Of a stretch of DNA of 64,000 nucleotides, positions 27,810-35,024 are shown piece by piece (the stretch's first letter is position 1; each line of letters begins with the position of its first letter). The notes under the pieces are model-generated. The model was not told the DNA's origin. It saw nothing but the letters and a program-made list of their open reading frames with translations, and did not search any database. The translations under genes and the position numbers were made by a program. The DNA comes from a virus, in IMG/VR virus record IMGVR_UViG_3300030419_008158, positions 186,001-250,000 of that record. One strand, written 5' to 3'.

Positions 27810-28709
27810 TTAATAAATGTTTTCGTATTTACCTGAAGAGAATCTTCCGTAAAAGAAGGGAATAGCATTGTTTCCAATTCTACCATGTGTCCAGGGAAAG
27901 GGAAGCCTATAAGCTTCCACAAATCTGGAACCCTGTTTGTGCCTTTTCTTCCACCGAATATAGTTTTTCCACGGTTTACCGAATGATTGACCAAGCACCA
28001 ATATTCTAAACTTTCGATCCCGAATGCTCTTTCCTAGGCATCCGCTCCAAGATCGATCAAACCACCTGCCATAAGTTGAGTCTGAGAACACCACCGCGAC
28101 AGGCTTAGTTTCGCAGAGTCCACCATATTTTGCAGCAGATGCGATTGCGGATCCGCCTGCAGAGTGTCCTACAATAATCCTTTTGAATACAAAATTCTTA
28201 TTTTTTCTCAAAATTTGGACGACTTTTTCTTCAACTTCACTTGTATAGCTCAAGAACTCGTTCTTTTTTCTAAACACGCGTCCTTGTCTTTTCCACTGTG
28301 TAGATGTGAATTTACTCCATGGCATTTCGGCAACAACAAGAATAGCGGGCCAGCTTTGTTTTCTTACCAGCCACGAATATTGCGGTGCAAGTCGCTTCTC
28401 AAAAGTTTTCTTACTAAAGCCTGTAAGACCGTGAAACCAATAAATGATCTCAGCAGATGATGCACTTTCTAAACCATCTGGGATTATTACAATGGTGTCC
28501 CTATGACCCCTCTTGTGGCGGCGATCATTTTGCCCAGATGACTTTGTAGGCATCGATATTAAAGTAAAACAGACACGATGTTTTACTAACGCGTCTTTCA
28601 TCCATTTGATAGGTTTTGGGTTTGAATCTGGGTGAGCTATCAAATCCACTTCACACGCCACAGCCGGAGGTGTTAGAAGGATCAACAGCACTGTCAGAAT
28701 GAACCTCAT
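27810..28709 (-). CDS. Secreted alpha/beta hydrolase
   Basis: 299 aa. Signal peptide MRFILTVLLILLTPPAVA with a likely cut before C19-E20. The nucleophile elbow is GHSAGG with S183. YWFHG (90-94) fits an oxyanion loop; a downstream acid and His (PWTHG near the C-terminus) could complete the triad. Positively charged surface. Such exported phage esterases could act on outer envelope lipids or polysaccharide esters, for lysis or superinfection control. The substrate is not inferable from sequence. Confidence 0.75.
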   Translation of the reverse strand: MRFILTVLLILLTPPAVACEVDLIAHPDSNPKPIKWMKDALVKHRVCFTLISMPTKSSGQNDRRHKRGHRDTIVIIPDGLESASSAEIIYWFHGLTGFSKKTFEKRLAPQYSWLVRKQSWPAILVVAEMPWSKFTSTQWKRQGRVFRKKNEFLSYTSEVEEKVVQILRKNKNFVFKRIIVGHSAGGSAIASAAKYGGLCETKPVAVVFSDSTYGRWFDRSWSGCLGKSIRDRKFRILVLGQSFGKPWKNYIRWKKRHKQGSRFVEAYRLPFPWTHGRIGNNAIPFFYGRFSSGKYENIY

Positions 28710-28969
28710 GACTTCTTTTTCTTTTTCTCTCTTTTCTGTTTCTTGCTCTGACGTTCTTTCTTCTCCTTCTTCGGAGAGTCTTTCTTCTCTAGAACTTCTC
28801 GATAGTGAACAGTAAAGTTATTGGCTGCATGTCGACGGCGAACTTTCGTCTGCGTGTTTTCATTTGATGCGATCTTGTTTCGCTTAGCATCAGCTTCAGC
28901 AAAAGTATCAAATGTGCCTGCTTTTGTCCATGGCCCCATGATTTTTTGATTCTTAGGATTTTTTGTCAT
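28706..28969 (-). CDS. Basic protein with poly-Lys tail, 87 aa
   Basis: ATG start. The N-terminal part (PWTKAGTFDTFAEADAKRNK, then TVHYREVLEK) looks like a small folded domain. The last 25 residues are almost all K/R/E (KKEKKERQSKKQKREKKKKK), suggesting nucleic-acid binding. Overlaps the secreted-hydrolase start by 4 nt. Confidence 0.65.
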   Translation of the reverse strand: MTKNPKNQKIMGPWTKAGTFDTFAEADAKRNKIASNENTQTKVRRRHAANNFTVHYREVLEKKDSPKKEKKERQSKKQKREKKKKKS

Positions 28970-28974
28970 ATGTT

Positions 28975-29175
28975 TTACTCCAAACTTCCGGTCAACTCTT
29001 TTAGATTGTTTGTCAAATGATCTATCTTGTCAAGCAATTCTTTTATTGCAAACTGTTGATTTACTTCTGATCGTACGGATTCTGCTAGCTCGCGCTGGGC
29101 ATGTTCAAGCTTTTCTCTCAGAAGCTTATTTTCGCTTCGCAGCTCTTCGATCGTTTTCTCTCTCTCATGAGACAT
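28975..29175 (-). CDS. Small coiled-coil protein, 66 aa
   Basis: ATG with GAGGT upstream inside the preceding gene. Clear heptads throughout (TIEELRSENKLLREKLEHAQ, then IKELLDKIDHLTNNLKEL). Probably oligomeric. It begins inside the tail of 29118-29426, sharing 58 nt in another frame. Confidence 0.6.
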   Translation of the reverse strand: MSHEREKTIEELRSENKLLREKLEHAQRELAESVRSEVNQQFAIKELLDKIDHLTNNLKELTGSLE

Positions 29176-29426
29176 TTTTTCTTTACCTCTTTTCTATCCG
29201 TATTATTAGTATCGTATCTTTTAGAACAACAGTTTACAATCTCAAATTTCCAAAATTTGTTATCGAACTCTCTTAGTACACCGTCAACAAGAAGGCTCAG
29301 AGCATACTCATTTTCTGTAGCACTCATGAACTTATCAATGTAGATACCTAAGATTTCTTTTTCGCCCGTATAGGGAAAAAATGACGTCATATTTGATTTT
29401 GCAAATATTAGGTCACCCGGTTTCAT
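29118..29426 (-). CDS. SH3-like protein with read-on tail, MKPGDLI
   Basis: 102 aa from ATG 29424-29426. Residues 1-65 follow the family (MKPGDLIFAKS, LGIYIDKFMSA, YALSLLVDGV, KFEIVNCC). The remaining 37 residues are very basic and overlap the coiled-coil gene in another frame, as though the original stop had been lost. Confidence 0.6.
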   Translation of the reverse strand: MKPGDLIFAKSNMTSFFPYTGEKEILGIYIDKFMSATENEYALSLLVDGVLREFDNKFWKFEIVNCCSKRYDTNNTDRKEVKKKCLMRERKRSKSCEAKISF

Positions 29427-29439
29427 TTTGTTTGAGATG

Positions 29440-29649
29440 TCATTTTTTCTCAAAGTCTTTTTTACCAGCCTTTTCTACAAGTTGAACTCTTGCTTCGTGC
29501 ATCTCACCTTGACATAAAATGTGATAAGTCATCATCAGCCTATCAAATTCAATAACCATGCCGATGTAGGGCTTTTTTACTGTCGACCAGTCTTTCATGT
29601 GATCAAACTCTCCCCACTTGGCAAATCTGACTAAATCACCCGGTTTCAT
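29440..29649 (-). CDS. Small SH3-like protein, MKPGDLV
   Basis: 69 aa, ATG start with a 4-nt overlap upstream. YIGMVIEFDRLMM and YHILCQGEMHEARV strands; lysine-rich end. Confidence 0.7.
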   Translation of the reverse strand: MKPGDLVRFAKWGEFDHMKDWSTVKKPYIGMVIEFDRLMMTYHILCQGEMHEARVQLVEKAGKKDFEKK

Positions 29650-29831
29650 TTCTTGTGCTTGAGAAGATTAATTGAACGCATCTCTGCAATTACCTGACGG
29701 CCTTCGTCAGTATCTTTTACAGGGCACAGAAGTCCATTTCCAACCACATACCACCCATCATTTCGGCGAGTTAGATGATAATCACATGCTGTATCAAACT
29801 CAATACCATCGTCAAACTTTATTTTTGACAT
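29646..29831 (-). CDS. Small unknown protein, 61 aa
   Basis: ATG overlapping the upstream stop (TAATG). MSKIKFDDGIEFDTACDYHL, NDGWYVVGNGLLCPVKD and a terminal helix. It may be a distant SH3-like relative; no GDLV start. Confidence 0.6.
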   Translation of the reverse strand: MSKIKFDDGIEFDTACDYHLTRRNDGWYVVGNGLLCPVKDTDEGRQVIAEMRSINLLKHKK

Positions 29832-30610
29832 TACTTGCCCCTCTTTTTTCTTCGATCTTTCTTGAGATCATCAATCATTACATTTACCTGTGAACCTTCA
29901 AGAAGAAGAGAAAAACAAGGCTTTCCTTTAGGGCTTACGAAGACCTCACTAGTCACCAAACCCAATTGACCTTTCTTGGTCTGAGCAAGAGACCCTACAG
30001 GCCAACGAGATGCAGCGTCTGCCATCTTTTCACGATCAGTTTTGCACAGACTCATCATTTTTTGTGCTGACCACTCGTCCAAAAAGTCAATATTACCTGC
30101 GAGCCATTCTGTGCACTCTCTGAGTGCTTTTGCCTTGCCCGGCTGGCCCGAAAGATAATATTGATCATACCTTCGACAAAAAGCTACACCGATTTCAATG
30201 TCTCTCTTTTCAGATTCGCTGGGAACCCATTGGCCGTAGTTGCGAATGTCATCTGCTTTCGCTTGAAGCTTTTTCCTAAAGCTTTCTTGTTTTTCGCTTA
30301 GACTCCAGCCACGAGAAAGCTTGTAAGCAAAGTCACGAAGTACCTGTGCTGATTTCTCCATTCCGGGAAGCTCAGAATCTGATAACAACTTATCGACTGC
30401 TTCTTTGTTTTGTGGTTCTGGAGGGCTAGAGACAACAGCAGAATCGTACCAGGCACGTTGTTTTGTGGTGAGAGATCGACCACCGTCAAGTCGAACAAGC
30501 ATATCTCTTACAAATCGAACATTTTTCGAATTGCCGCAATTTGCTGCTTCCCATCGACTGACCATTTCGTTGCCAAGTTCAATTCTCTTCGCTACACTCA
30601 TTCTTGCCAT
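29831..30610 (-). CDS. Helical repeat protein with C-terminal SH3-like domain
   Basis: 259 aa, first gene after the promoter at 30644. Two related helical segments near residues 15-60 and 85-125 share the motif G-R/W-S-L-T/S-x-K-Q (DGGRSLTTKQ, SRGWSLSEKQ). A third helical region follows. The last 55 residues (WPVGSLAQTKKGQLGLVTSE, then FSLLLEGSQVNVMIDDL) form an MKVGDLV-type domain. Basic C-terminal end. Could link the small-domain family to a nucleic-acid or ribosome target, but the target is unknown. Confidence 0.7.
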   Translation of the reverse strand: MARMSVAKRIELGNEMVSRWEAANCGNSKNVRFVRDMLVRLDGGRSLTTKQRAWYDSAVVSSPPEPQNKEAVDKLLSDSELPGMEKSAQVLRDFAYKLSRGWSLSEKQESFRKKLQAKADDIRNYGQWVPSESEKRDIEIGVAFCRRYDQYYLSGQPGKAKALRECTEWLAGNIDFLDEWSAQKMMSLCKTDREKMADAASRWPVGSLAQTKKGQLGLVTSEVFVSPKGKPCFSLLLEGSQVNVMIDDLKKDRRKKRGK

Positions 30611-30643
30611 TCTTGCCTCCTAGCCGATTGGCCTTACATGTAT

Positions 30644-30672
30644 ATTATACCATGGGCAAGAACTACTTACAC
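30644..30672 (-). promoter_or_regulatory. Predicted promoter GTGTAA-N17-TATAAT
   Basis: GTGTAA (30667-30672), 17 nt, TATAAT (30644-30649). Drives 29831-30610 and the genes to its left. Confidence 0.8.
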
Positions 30673-30677
30673 ATTTT

Positions 30678-30866
30678 CTATAAGCTCTTTTTCATGGGTA
30701 GAACATGAGATGGTCTGGGAGGCCTACGATCGCACTGTCTGCACTGCGTATCAGTGCACTTCTTTGAAACCCACTCGTCACACGGATCACAAAAATAAGC
30801 ATCAAAATTCGTATCGTAATGAAACCAATTTCCACAGATGTTACACGATGCTGTATAGTCAATCAA
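30678..30866 (-). CDS. Small zinc-finger-like protein, 62 aa
   Basis: I take TTG 30864-30866, which overlaps the end of the acidic gene; an ATG further out (30995) would overprint that gene. Cysteine pairs CNIC, CDPC and CRQC, plus a further Cys, give a likely one- or two-zinc ribbon. The C-terminus is basic and proline-rich (RRPPRPSH). Possibly a nucleic-acid-binding adaptor. Confidence 0.6.
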   Translation of the reverse strand: MIDYTASCNICGNWFHYDTNFDAYFCDPCDEWVSKKCTDTQCRQCDRRPPRPSHVLPMKKSL

Positions 30867-31014
30867 TCCATTTTCCCCACGTATGTTGGGCGCTGTCTTG
30901 TGCTTCATACCACTCATCTTCATCGTGCCAAAAATCTCTCCATGAAAAATCATGGAATTCTCTAGAGTATTCATTCTCTTGACAATAAAACTCATCTTCG
31001 TCTGTGTATAACAT
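30859..31014 (-). CDS. Acidic, aromatic-rich small protein, 51 aa
   Basis: ATG 31012-31014. Very acidic and rich in W, Y, F (MLYTDEDEFYCQENEYSREF, then FSWRDFWHDEDEWYEAQ). Its tail overlaps the zinc-finger gene by 8 nt. A protein this acidic could mimic DNA or bind a basic partner. Easily overlooked because the frame is under 60 codons. Confidence 0.55.
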   Translation of the reverse strand: MLYTDEDEFYCQENEYSREFHDFSWRDFWHDEDEWYEAQDSAQHTWGKWID

Positions 31015-31016
31015 TT

Positions 31017-31160
31017 TTATCGGCGCCGTGCTCGACTAAGTGTCTTAGAGTGCCTATCATAGCTACTGCAAACTGACATCTTCTTATCATCTTCTTCTGC
31101 AGTCTTTTTAATGAGATAAAAAGTATAGGCAGCTGTTGTGGCGAAAAATAACCAGATCAT
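31017..31160 (-). CDS. Small single-pass membrane protein, 47 aa
   Basis: ATG 31158-31160 with AGAGGAA upstream. MIWLFFATTAAYTFYLIKK is a membrane segment, followed by an acidic then basic tail (SRARRR). Ends 2 nt before the next start. Confidence 0.55.
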   Translation of the reverse strand: MIWLFFATTAAYTFYLIKKTAEEDDKKMSVCSSYDRHSKTLSRARRR

Positions 31161-31220
31161 AATAATTCCTCTCAGGGTTAAAAGCGTATTGCCCTTTATA
31201 ATAAAAAAGAGAGCGTATGT

Positions 31221-31382
31221 TTACAATTCGCTATCAACATCATCCAAAGGTTCAGAACAAACTACACCCGGTGTTGGTGAAGAAAGCGACTCCAGAACCC
31301 AATATCCAAACTTCCTAAGATTTTCTTTGATGCTTTCTATCAAAAGTATCATTTCCTCGACATCTTCCCTGGTCTTGTACAT
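31221..31382 (-). CDS. Small helical protein, 53 aa
   Basis: ATG 31380-31382 overlaps the upstream stop (TAATG). MYKTREDVEEMILLIESIKE, then FGYWVLESLSS and an acidic end. Likely a coiled or helical adaptor; unknown. Confidence 0.55.
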   Translation of the reverse strand: MYKTREDVEEMILLIESIKENLRKFGYWVLESLSSPTPGVVCSEPLDDVDSEL

Positions 31383-31732
31383 TAAAGCTCTTCAATTCTC
31401 TTTGCTTTATCATCAATCAATAAATCAAAGTGAGGCTTTGGATTTGGGCTGGTTCCAGTTACAAGTTCGTGGTATTTGCAACCCCATTCTGCAAGCTGCT
31501 TGGATGTGTGATGGGCATAATCTTTGCCTGACACAGAACCTCTCGCAGTCCAATATACTATTTTCCAACCCTCGTCATAAAGATTGTTGATTTTTTCAAT
31601 ATTCTTTTGGTTGGGTTCAGAAAGATCGTACCTTCTCTCACCGGAATAAAAGCAAATTGTCTCATCAATGTCGACCAGGGCTACCTTTTGTTTTCCTTCG
31701 TCGGAAAACCTTTTTGACTCATGAAACTTCAT
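31382..31732 (-). CDS. HAD-superfamily phosphatase
   Basis: 116 aa. Motif I VDIDET (20-25), a Thr-containing motif II (YWTARG) and motif IV LLIDDKAK fit a small HAD phosphatase lacking a large cap. The similar proteins at 50760-51332 and 60457-60816 are not close copies. Substrate probably a sugar- or nucleotide-phosphate. Confidence 0.75.
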   Translation of the reverse strand: MKFHESKRFSDEGKQKVALVDIDETICFYSGERRYDLSEPNQKNIEKINNLYDEGWKIVYWTARGSVSGKDYAHHTSKQLAEWGCKYHELVTGTSPNPKPHFDLLIDDKAKRIEEL

Positions 31733-31805
31733 AAAACACCTCTGTATGTTTTTCCTCTGTATGATTGCATTTTATGACACAGAAGTAAAAAATTCACCCA
31801 ATTGT

Positions 31806-32105
31806 CTAGTCATCCATCATTTTTTCCAGCCCTAAAACTGATCTTGCCATGCTAAAAGAGTAGTATAACTGTGTAAACATATCCCAAGCATACTCAACTT
31901 TCACTGGTCGTATAGATTTTGTGCGCCAATATTCAGGATCGACTTCAGAAATTGCATCCTCAGCTTCACACAAGTTATTTGCCTTGATGAACTGTACATG
32001 GCTTTTGAACTCCCTATTTGAAGTTTTCTCATAAAGTTCGAAAATTTTTCCTTCAAGCTCTTCATCCTTTTCAAAAAGATCAATTTGAATTCCCAAACTA
32101 TTCAT
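31806..32105 (-). CDS. Unknown protein, 99 aa
   Basis: ATG start. Acidic, helical, with aromatic patches (VEYAWDMFTQLYYSFSMARS). No family recognised. Three nt from the next gene, same unit. Confidence 0.55.
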   Translation of the reverse strand: MNSLGIQIDLFEKDEELEGKIFELYEKTSNREFKSHVQFIKANNLCEAEDAISEVDPEYWRTKSIRPVKVEYAWDMFTQLYYSFSMARSVLGLEKMMDD

Positions 32106-32108
32106 ATC

Positions 32109-32339
32109 TTACCTCCTGTCGCTCAGATTTTTCTTTTTTCGGCTTGCAAACTTTTTTCCATCTGCTGACATGCACACGTCTGCATGATTTTTACGCTTGA
32201 CGCAGACGTTATAGATATCATCATCATCTTTAATCTTCTGGCACAGTATTTTTGGGTACCACGTTGCCCAAAATGCTATCCCTAAAACAGAAAAACCCAT
32301 AAGTAAAAATGTTACTATTATTATTTCTATAATACTCAT
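32109..32339 (-). CDS. Single-pass membrane protein, 76 aa
   Basis: ATG 32337-32339 (GAGAGG upstream), preferred to a TTG two codons earlier. Membrane helix MSIIEIIIVTFLLMGFSVLG, then a soluble basic domain with three cysteines (ILCQKI, NVCVKRKNHADVC). Unknown. Confidence 0.6.
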   Translation of the reverse strand: MSIIEIIIVTFLLMGFSVLGIAFWATWYPKILCQKIKDDDDIYNVCVKRKNHADVCMSADGKKFASRKKKNLSDRR

Positions 32340-32386
32340 TCCCAACCTCTCAAGGTGAATTATTTGTGTGTCGTAAGCAGAGGAAC

Positions 32387-32653
32387 CTAAACATAATATG
32401 GATTAACTCCGGCACTGTGTTGGGTTGCGTCTTGAATCTCTTTAATTTCTGAGAACTCTTCTTTTAACATACTGTCGACTGCGTACATCATAGTTTGCTT
32501 TGCGCCGGCGCATCCTTGGCATCCTCCGCCTAATATCACATAAAGAATGCCTGTCTCAGCGTCAAACTCTCGGGCAGTCAAAGATCCTCCATGCATTGCT
32601 AAGCCTGGATTTACATTTTCATTTATGAATTCTTGTATCGTCTCTTTATTCAT
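32387..32653 (-). CDS. NifU/NfuA-type Fe-S carrier domain protein
   Basis: 88 aa, equal to the NfuA C-terminal domain alone. C45-x2-C48 in GGGCQGCAGA is the cluster-binding motif. NPGLAMHGGSL matches the family's N-x-G-x-x-x-x-H-G-G start. It would carry or deliver a 4Fe-4S cluster. It is encoded 1 nt from an A-type carrier, so the phage carries a two-step Fe-S delivery pair. Confidence 0.88.
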   Translation of the reverse strand: MNKETIQEFINENVNPGLAMHGGSLTAREFDAETGILYVILGGGCQGCAGAKQTMMYAVDSMLKEEFSEIKEIQDATQHSAGVNPYYV

Positions 32654-32654
32654 A

Positions 32655-32990
32655 CTAAAACCCTACTGACTCTCCGCAACCACATGATCTTGTTGCCTTA
32701 GGAGAGTTGAAGGTAAACCCAGAAGACATTATCGTCTCTTCGTAGTCAACCTCTGTACCCATTAAGAATAGATATGATTTTTTGTCACACAAGACACGAA
32801 GACCAGGTTTTTCAATTATGTGATATAGACTTTCGTCTTCAGGGGGTTCAATGAAATCTATTTGATACTTGAAGCCGGAACAACCTCCTCCTTGAAGGCC
32901 TATGTGCAACGGCCAATCGTTAGGTTTATCCATTCGTGATCTTATTTCTTTCGCCTTCTGGATTGCTTTATCTGTTATCGTCAATTTCAT
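32655..32990 (-). CDS. A-type Fe-S carrier (IscA/ErpA/SufA-like)
   Basis: 111 aa. The three invariant cysteines are C37 (GGGCSGF), C103 and C105 (SCGCGES). GLQGGGCSGFKYQ is diagnostic. A-type proteins receive clusters from a scaffold and pass them to 4Fe-4S targets; two radical-SAM enzymes encoded in this window (41732 and 58818) would be natural clients. Overlaps the upstream tagged gene by 4 nt. Confidence 0.9.
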   Translation of the reverse strand: MKLTITDKAIQKAKEIRSRMDKPNDWPLHIGLQGGGCSGFKYQIDFIEPPEDESLYHIIEKPGLRVLCDKKSYLFLMGTEVDYEETIMSSGFTFNSPKATRSCGCGESVGF

Positions 32991-35023
32991 TTAGGGCTCC
33001 ATAGTTTGTTACGGTCAGTGTCGTAGATCGGAACACCAAGGTCTAGTGAAGCCAACATAATCTTCTTCACTACACCTGCCGAGAAATAATCAATGTCTTT
33101 AGCTGTGTTGCCACTAGGCGGGCTCTGACCGCCAGAAATTAGTTTTTCTGCTGTTTTGAGAATAGCGTCTGTAACATCATCCTTTGCAACGATAACCCCT
33201 CTAGGTCTCCAGTTATCCACCAGGGCCTCATTATTCGACCACTCTGCACCTACCGGGTTCCACGTTGACTGGTCTAAAACGTATGGGATACCATCTCTTG
33301 CCATCTTCTCCATATATTCGTTTCCGCGCTGGAGCTGGCCGTATCGGCTGTAATCTTTTGACACAGAGGGTCGTTTGTTTCTGCCAGAAGACCGATCTCT
33401 CTGTGCAATAGCCTCCTCGTCACCTTCTGGCCCTACACCATAATCCCCGTAAAACCCTGAATACATTTTGTCTTGATCGTTTGTTGCCAGCGTTATTCGA
33501 CCTTTGATCCACAGCCCGTATGGGAGACCGGCTGCTGGCTCAAAGCTATCACCAGGGAGAGTCATTGTGGTAGAAAGCTCGTCCTTGCCTCTTCCTTTCA
33601 TGTTCTCAATGCCATAGAAATCATCAGTCCAGTGGACAGTGTCTAGGGTGCTAAGAAATTGGTGGTCTGCATTCTTGTTGAATGCGCGCTTGATATCTCT
33701 GCCAGCCTCTTTGCCGATTTGCCCACCGAAGAACTGATCGCCGAACTTATCCGATGCGGCAAGGTCATGCACGAAGCCCATGGGGTCTTCCTTGAGAAGC
33801 TGTCTCACGTATTTTCTTAAAACGTTTTCTTTCATAGCATCCTTCTTTAGCCTAATCTCTACGTCGCTCCTCCCGAAGATCCCGTCTCCGCCAAGCGCGC
33901 TTGTTATTTTGTAACCTAGAGACTCAATGCTGGCGACATCTTCTGGAAATTGTTGGGCGAACTCTTCGACTCCCATGACCGTCTTTTCAGGCATGAGACC
34001 GGTGCCGAATATTAGTTCCTCAACGCCCTCTTCCCTGTAGCTTTCGTCGAAGTTCCTAAACTCTCCACCCATAGCCTTGATGAGATCGATGAGAGGCCCA
34101 TGATCAGCATACATTTCCTTTTCGGCTTGTTTTCTTGCGCGGTCGAGGCCTCGGTGTTCGACCTCGAAGATATTGAACATTGCCACCTTTCCCTTGAGTG
34201 GGTCAAGCACTGTGTCAAACATGTCTTTGAACTTCTTTTCGTATTGCTGTGCCCTTTGGTCGTGCTTAGACCCGGGATTTAATTCGATGATATCACCGTT
34301 TTTCATGTTAAGTTGTTCTGGAACGCCGAGAACCAAGCTTCCATCGTTCTTTAGGTAGTCAGCAAAGATGTCGCCAAATAGATCAAAGTCACCACTGGGT
34401 AGTTCGATACCCGGAAACAGCTCACTCAGCAAGACGTCTGGGTTTGAGACACCAAGTCTGCGACCAGTTTTCTTCATTGAATCTCTAACATGTTCGGCTT
34501 CCATGGTTCCACCACCATGAGACAGCCAGACCAGTTCCATCATATACTCTTTTATAAGAGTTGTGAATGGGTCTTTAGCGCTGAATGATTTCGCATCACT
34601 ATTCTCAAGCATGTGGTGTAGATCATGCGCCAGATAGTGAGGGTTAACGTCAGCTATGAATGTATCTCCACCGGCAGGAACTTCAAAAGACTTAGGGTAG
34701 ACGTAAAGAAGATTGATTCCGTCTGGATCCATCTCCTTCTGTATTTTCGGGTATAGCTTTCCGATGTTTGAAATGTCAGTAAGGGCAACTTGTCCTCTAC
34801 TCTTGAACCCTGATACTTTACCCTGTATTTCATTTGGCAGTCTATGCGCCCAGCTGAGGTCGTCTGTGTGTGCGACATAGATGTTGACGCTCTGTGGGAT
34901 TGCTTTGAAGTAGTCAGCAACCTCTTCGCGGACCATTACATCGTCGTCATCCTGCTTGAGATATTCAAAGTCGTCTAGAGGGACTTCCATGAGAAGGTCT
35001 CTTATGTATTCGTGTAGTAACAT
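32987..35023 (-). CDS. Large tagged protein with internal second tag and ART-like C-terminal domain
   Basis: 678 aa. The N-terminal tag is MLLHEYIRDLLMEV. The first domain (20-390) includes AHDLHHMLE and a helical region. A second tag, MKENVLRKYVRQLLKED, sits at 397-413. After it, residues 415-678 are homologous to the protein at 40915-41730: TVHW, ELSTTMTLPGD, YGLWIKGRITLATND and NNEALVDNW align. The H/R, S-T/S and E spots resemble those of ADP-ribosyltransferase folds, but this is tentative. Probably a fusion of two tagged proteins, or a polyprotein to be cut at the inner tag. Confidence 0.7.
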   Translation of the reverse strand: MLLHEYIRDLLMEVPLDDFEYLKQDDDDVMVREEVADYFKAIPQSVNIYVAHTDDLSWAHRLPNEIQGKVSGFKSRGQVALTDISNIGKLYPKIQKEMDPDGINLLYVYPKSFEVPAGGDTFIADVNPHYLAHDLHHMLENSDAKSFSAKDPFTTLIKEYMMELVWLSHGGGTMEAEHVRDSMKKTGRRLGVSNPDVLLSELFPGIELPSGDFDLFGDIFADYLKNDGSLVLGVPEQLNMKNGDIIELNPGSKHDQRAQQYEKKFKDMFDTVLDPLKGKVAMFNIFEVEHRGLDRARKQAEKEMYADHGPLIDLIKAMGGEFRNFDESYREEGVEELIFGTGLMPEKTVMGVEEFAQQFPEDVASIESLGYKITSALGGDGIFGRSDVEIRLKKDAMKENVLRKYVRQLLKEDPMGFVHDLAASDKFGDQFFGGQIGKEAGRDIKRAFNKNADHQFLSTLDTVHWTDDFYGIENMKGRGKDELSTTMTLPGDSFEPAAGLPYGLWIKGRITLATNDQDKMYSGFYGDYGVGPEGDEEAIAQRDRSSGRNKRPSVSKDYSRYGQLQRGNEYMEKMARDGIPYVLDQSTWNPVGAEWSNNEALVDNWRPRGVIVAKDDVTDAILKTAEKLISGGQSPPSGNTAKDIDYFSAGVVKKIMLASLDLGVPIYDTDRNKLWSPK

Positions 35024-35024
35024 C

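Noticed and set aside
30867-30995. ATG at 30995 as start of the zinc-finger gene
   Set aside because: It would overprint most of the acidic gene at 30859-31014, whose composition looks protein-like; TTG 30864-30866 at the overlap is favoured.
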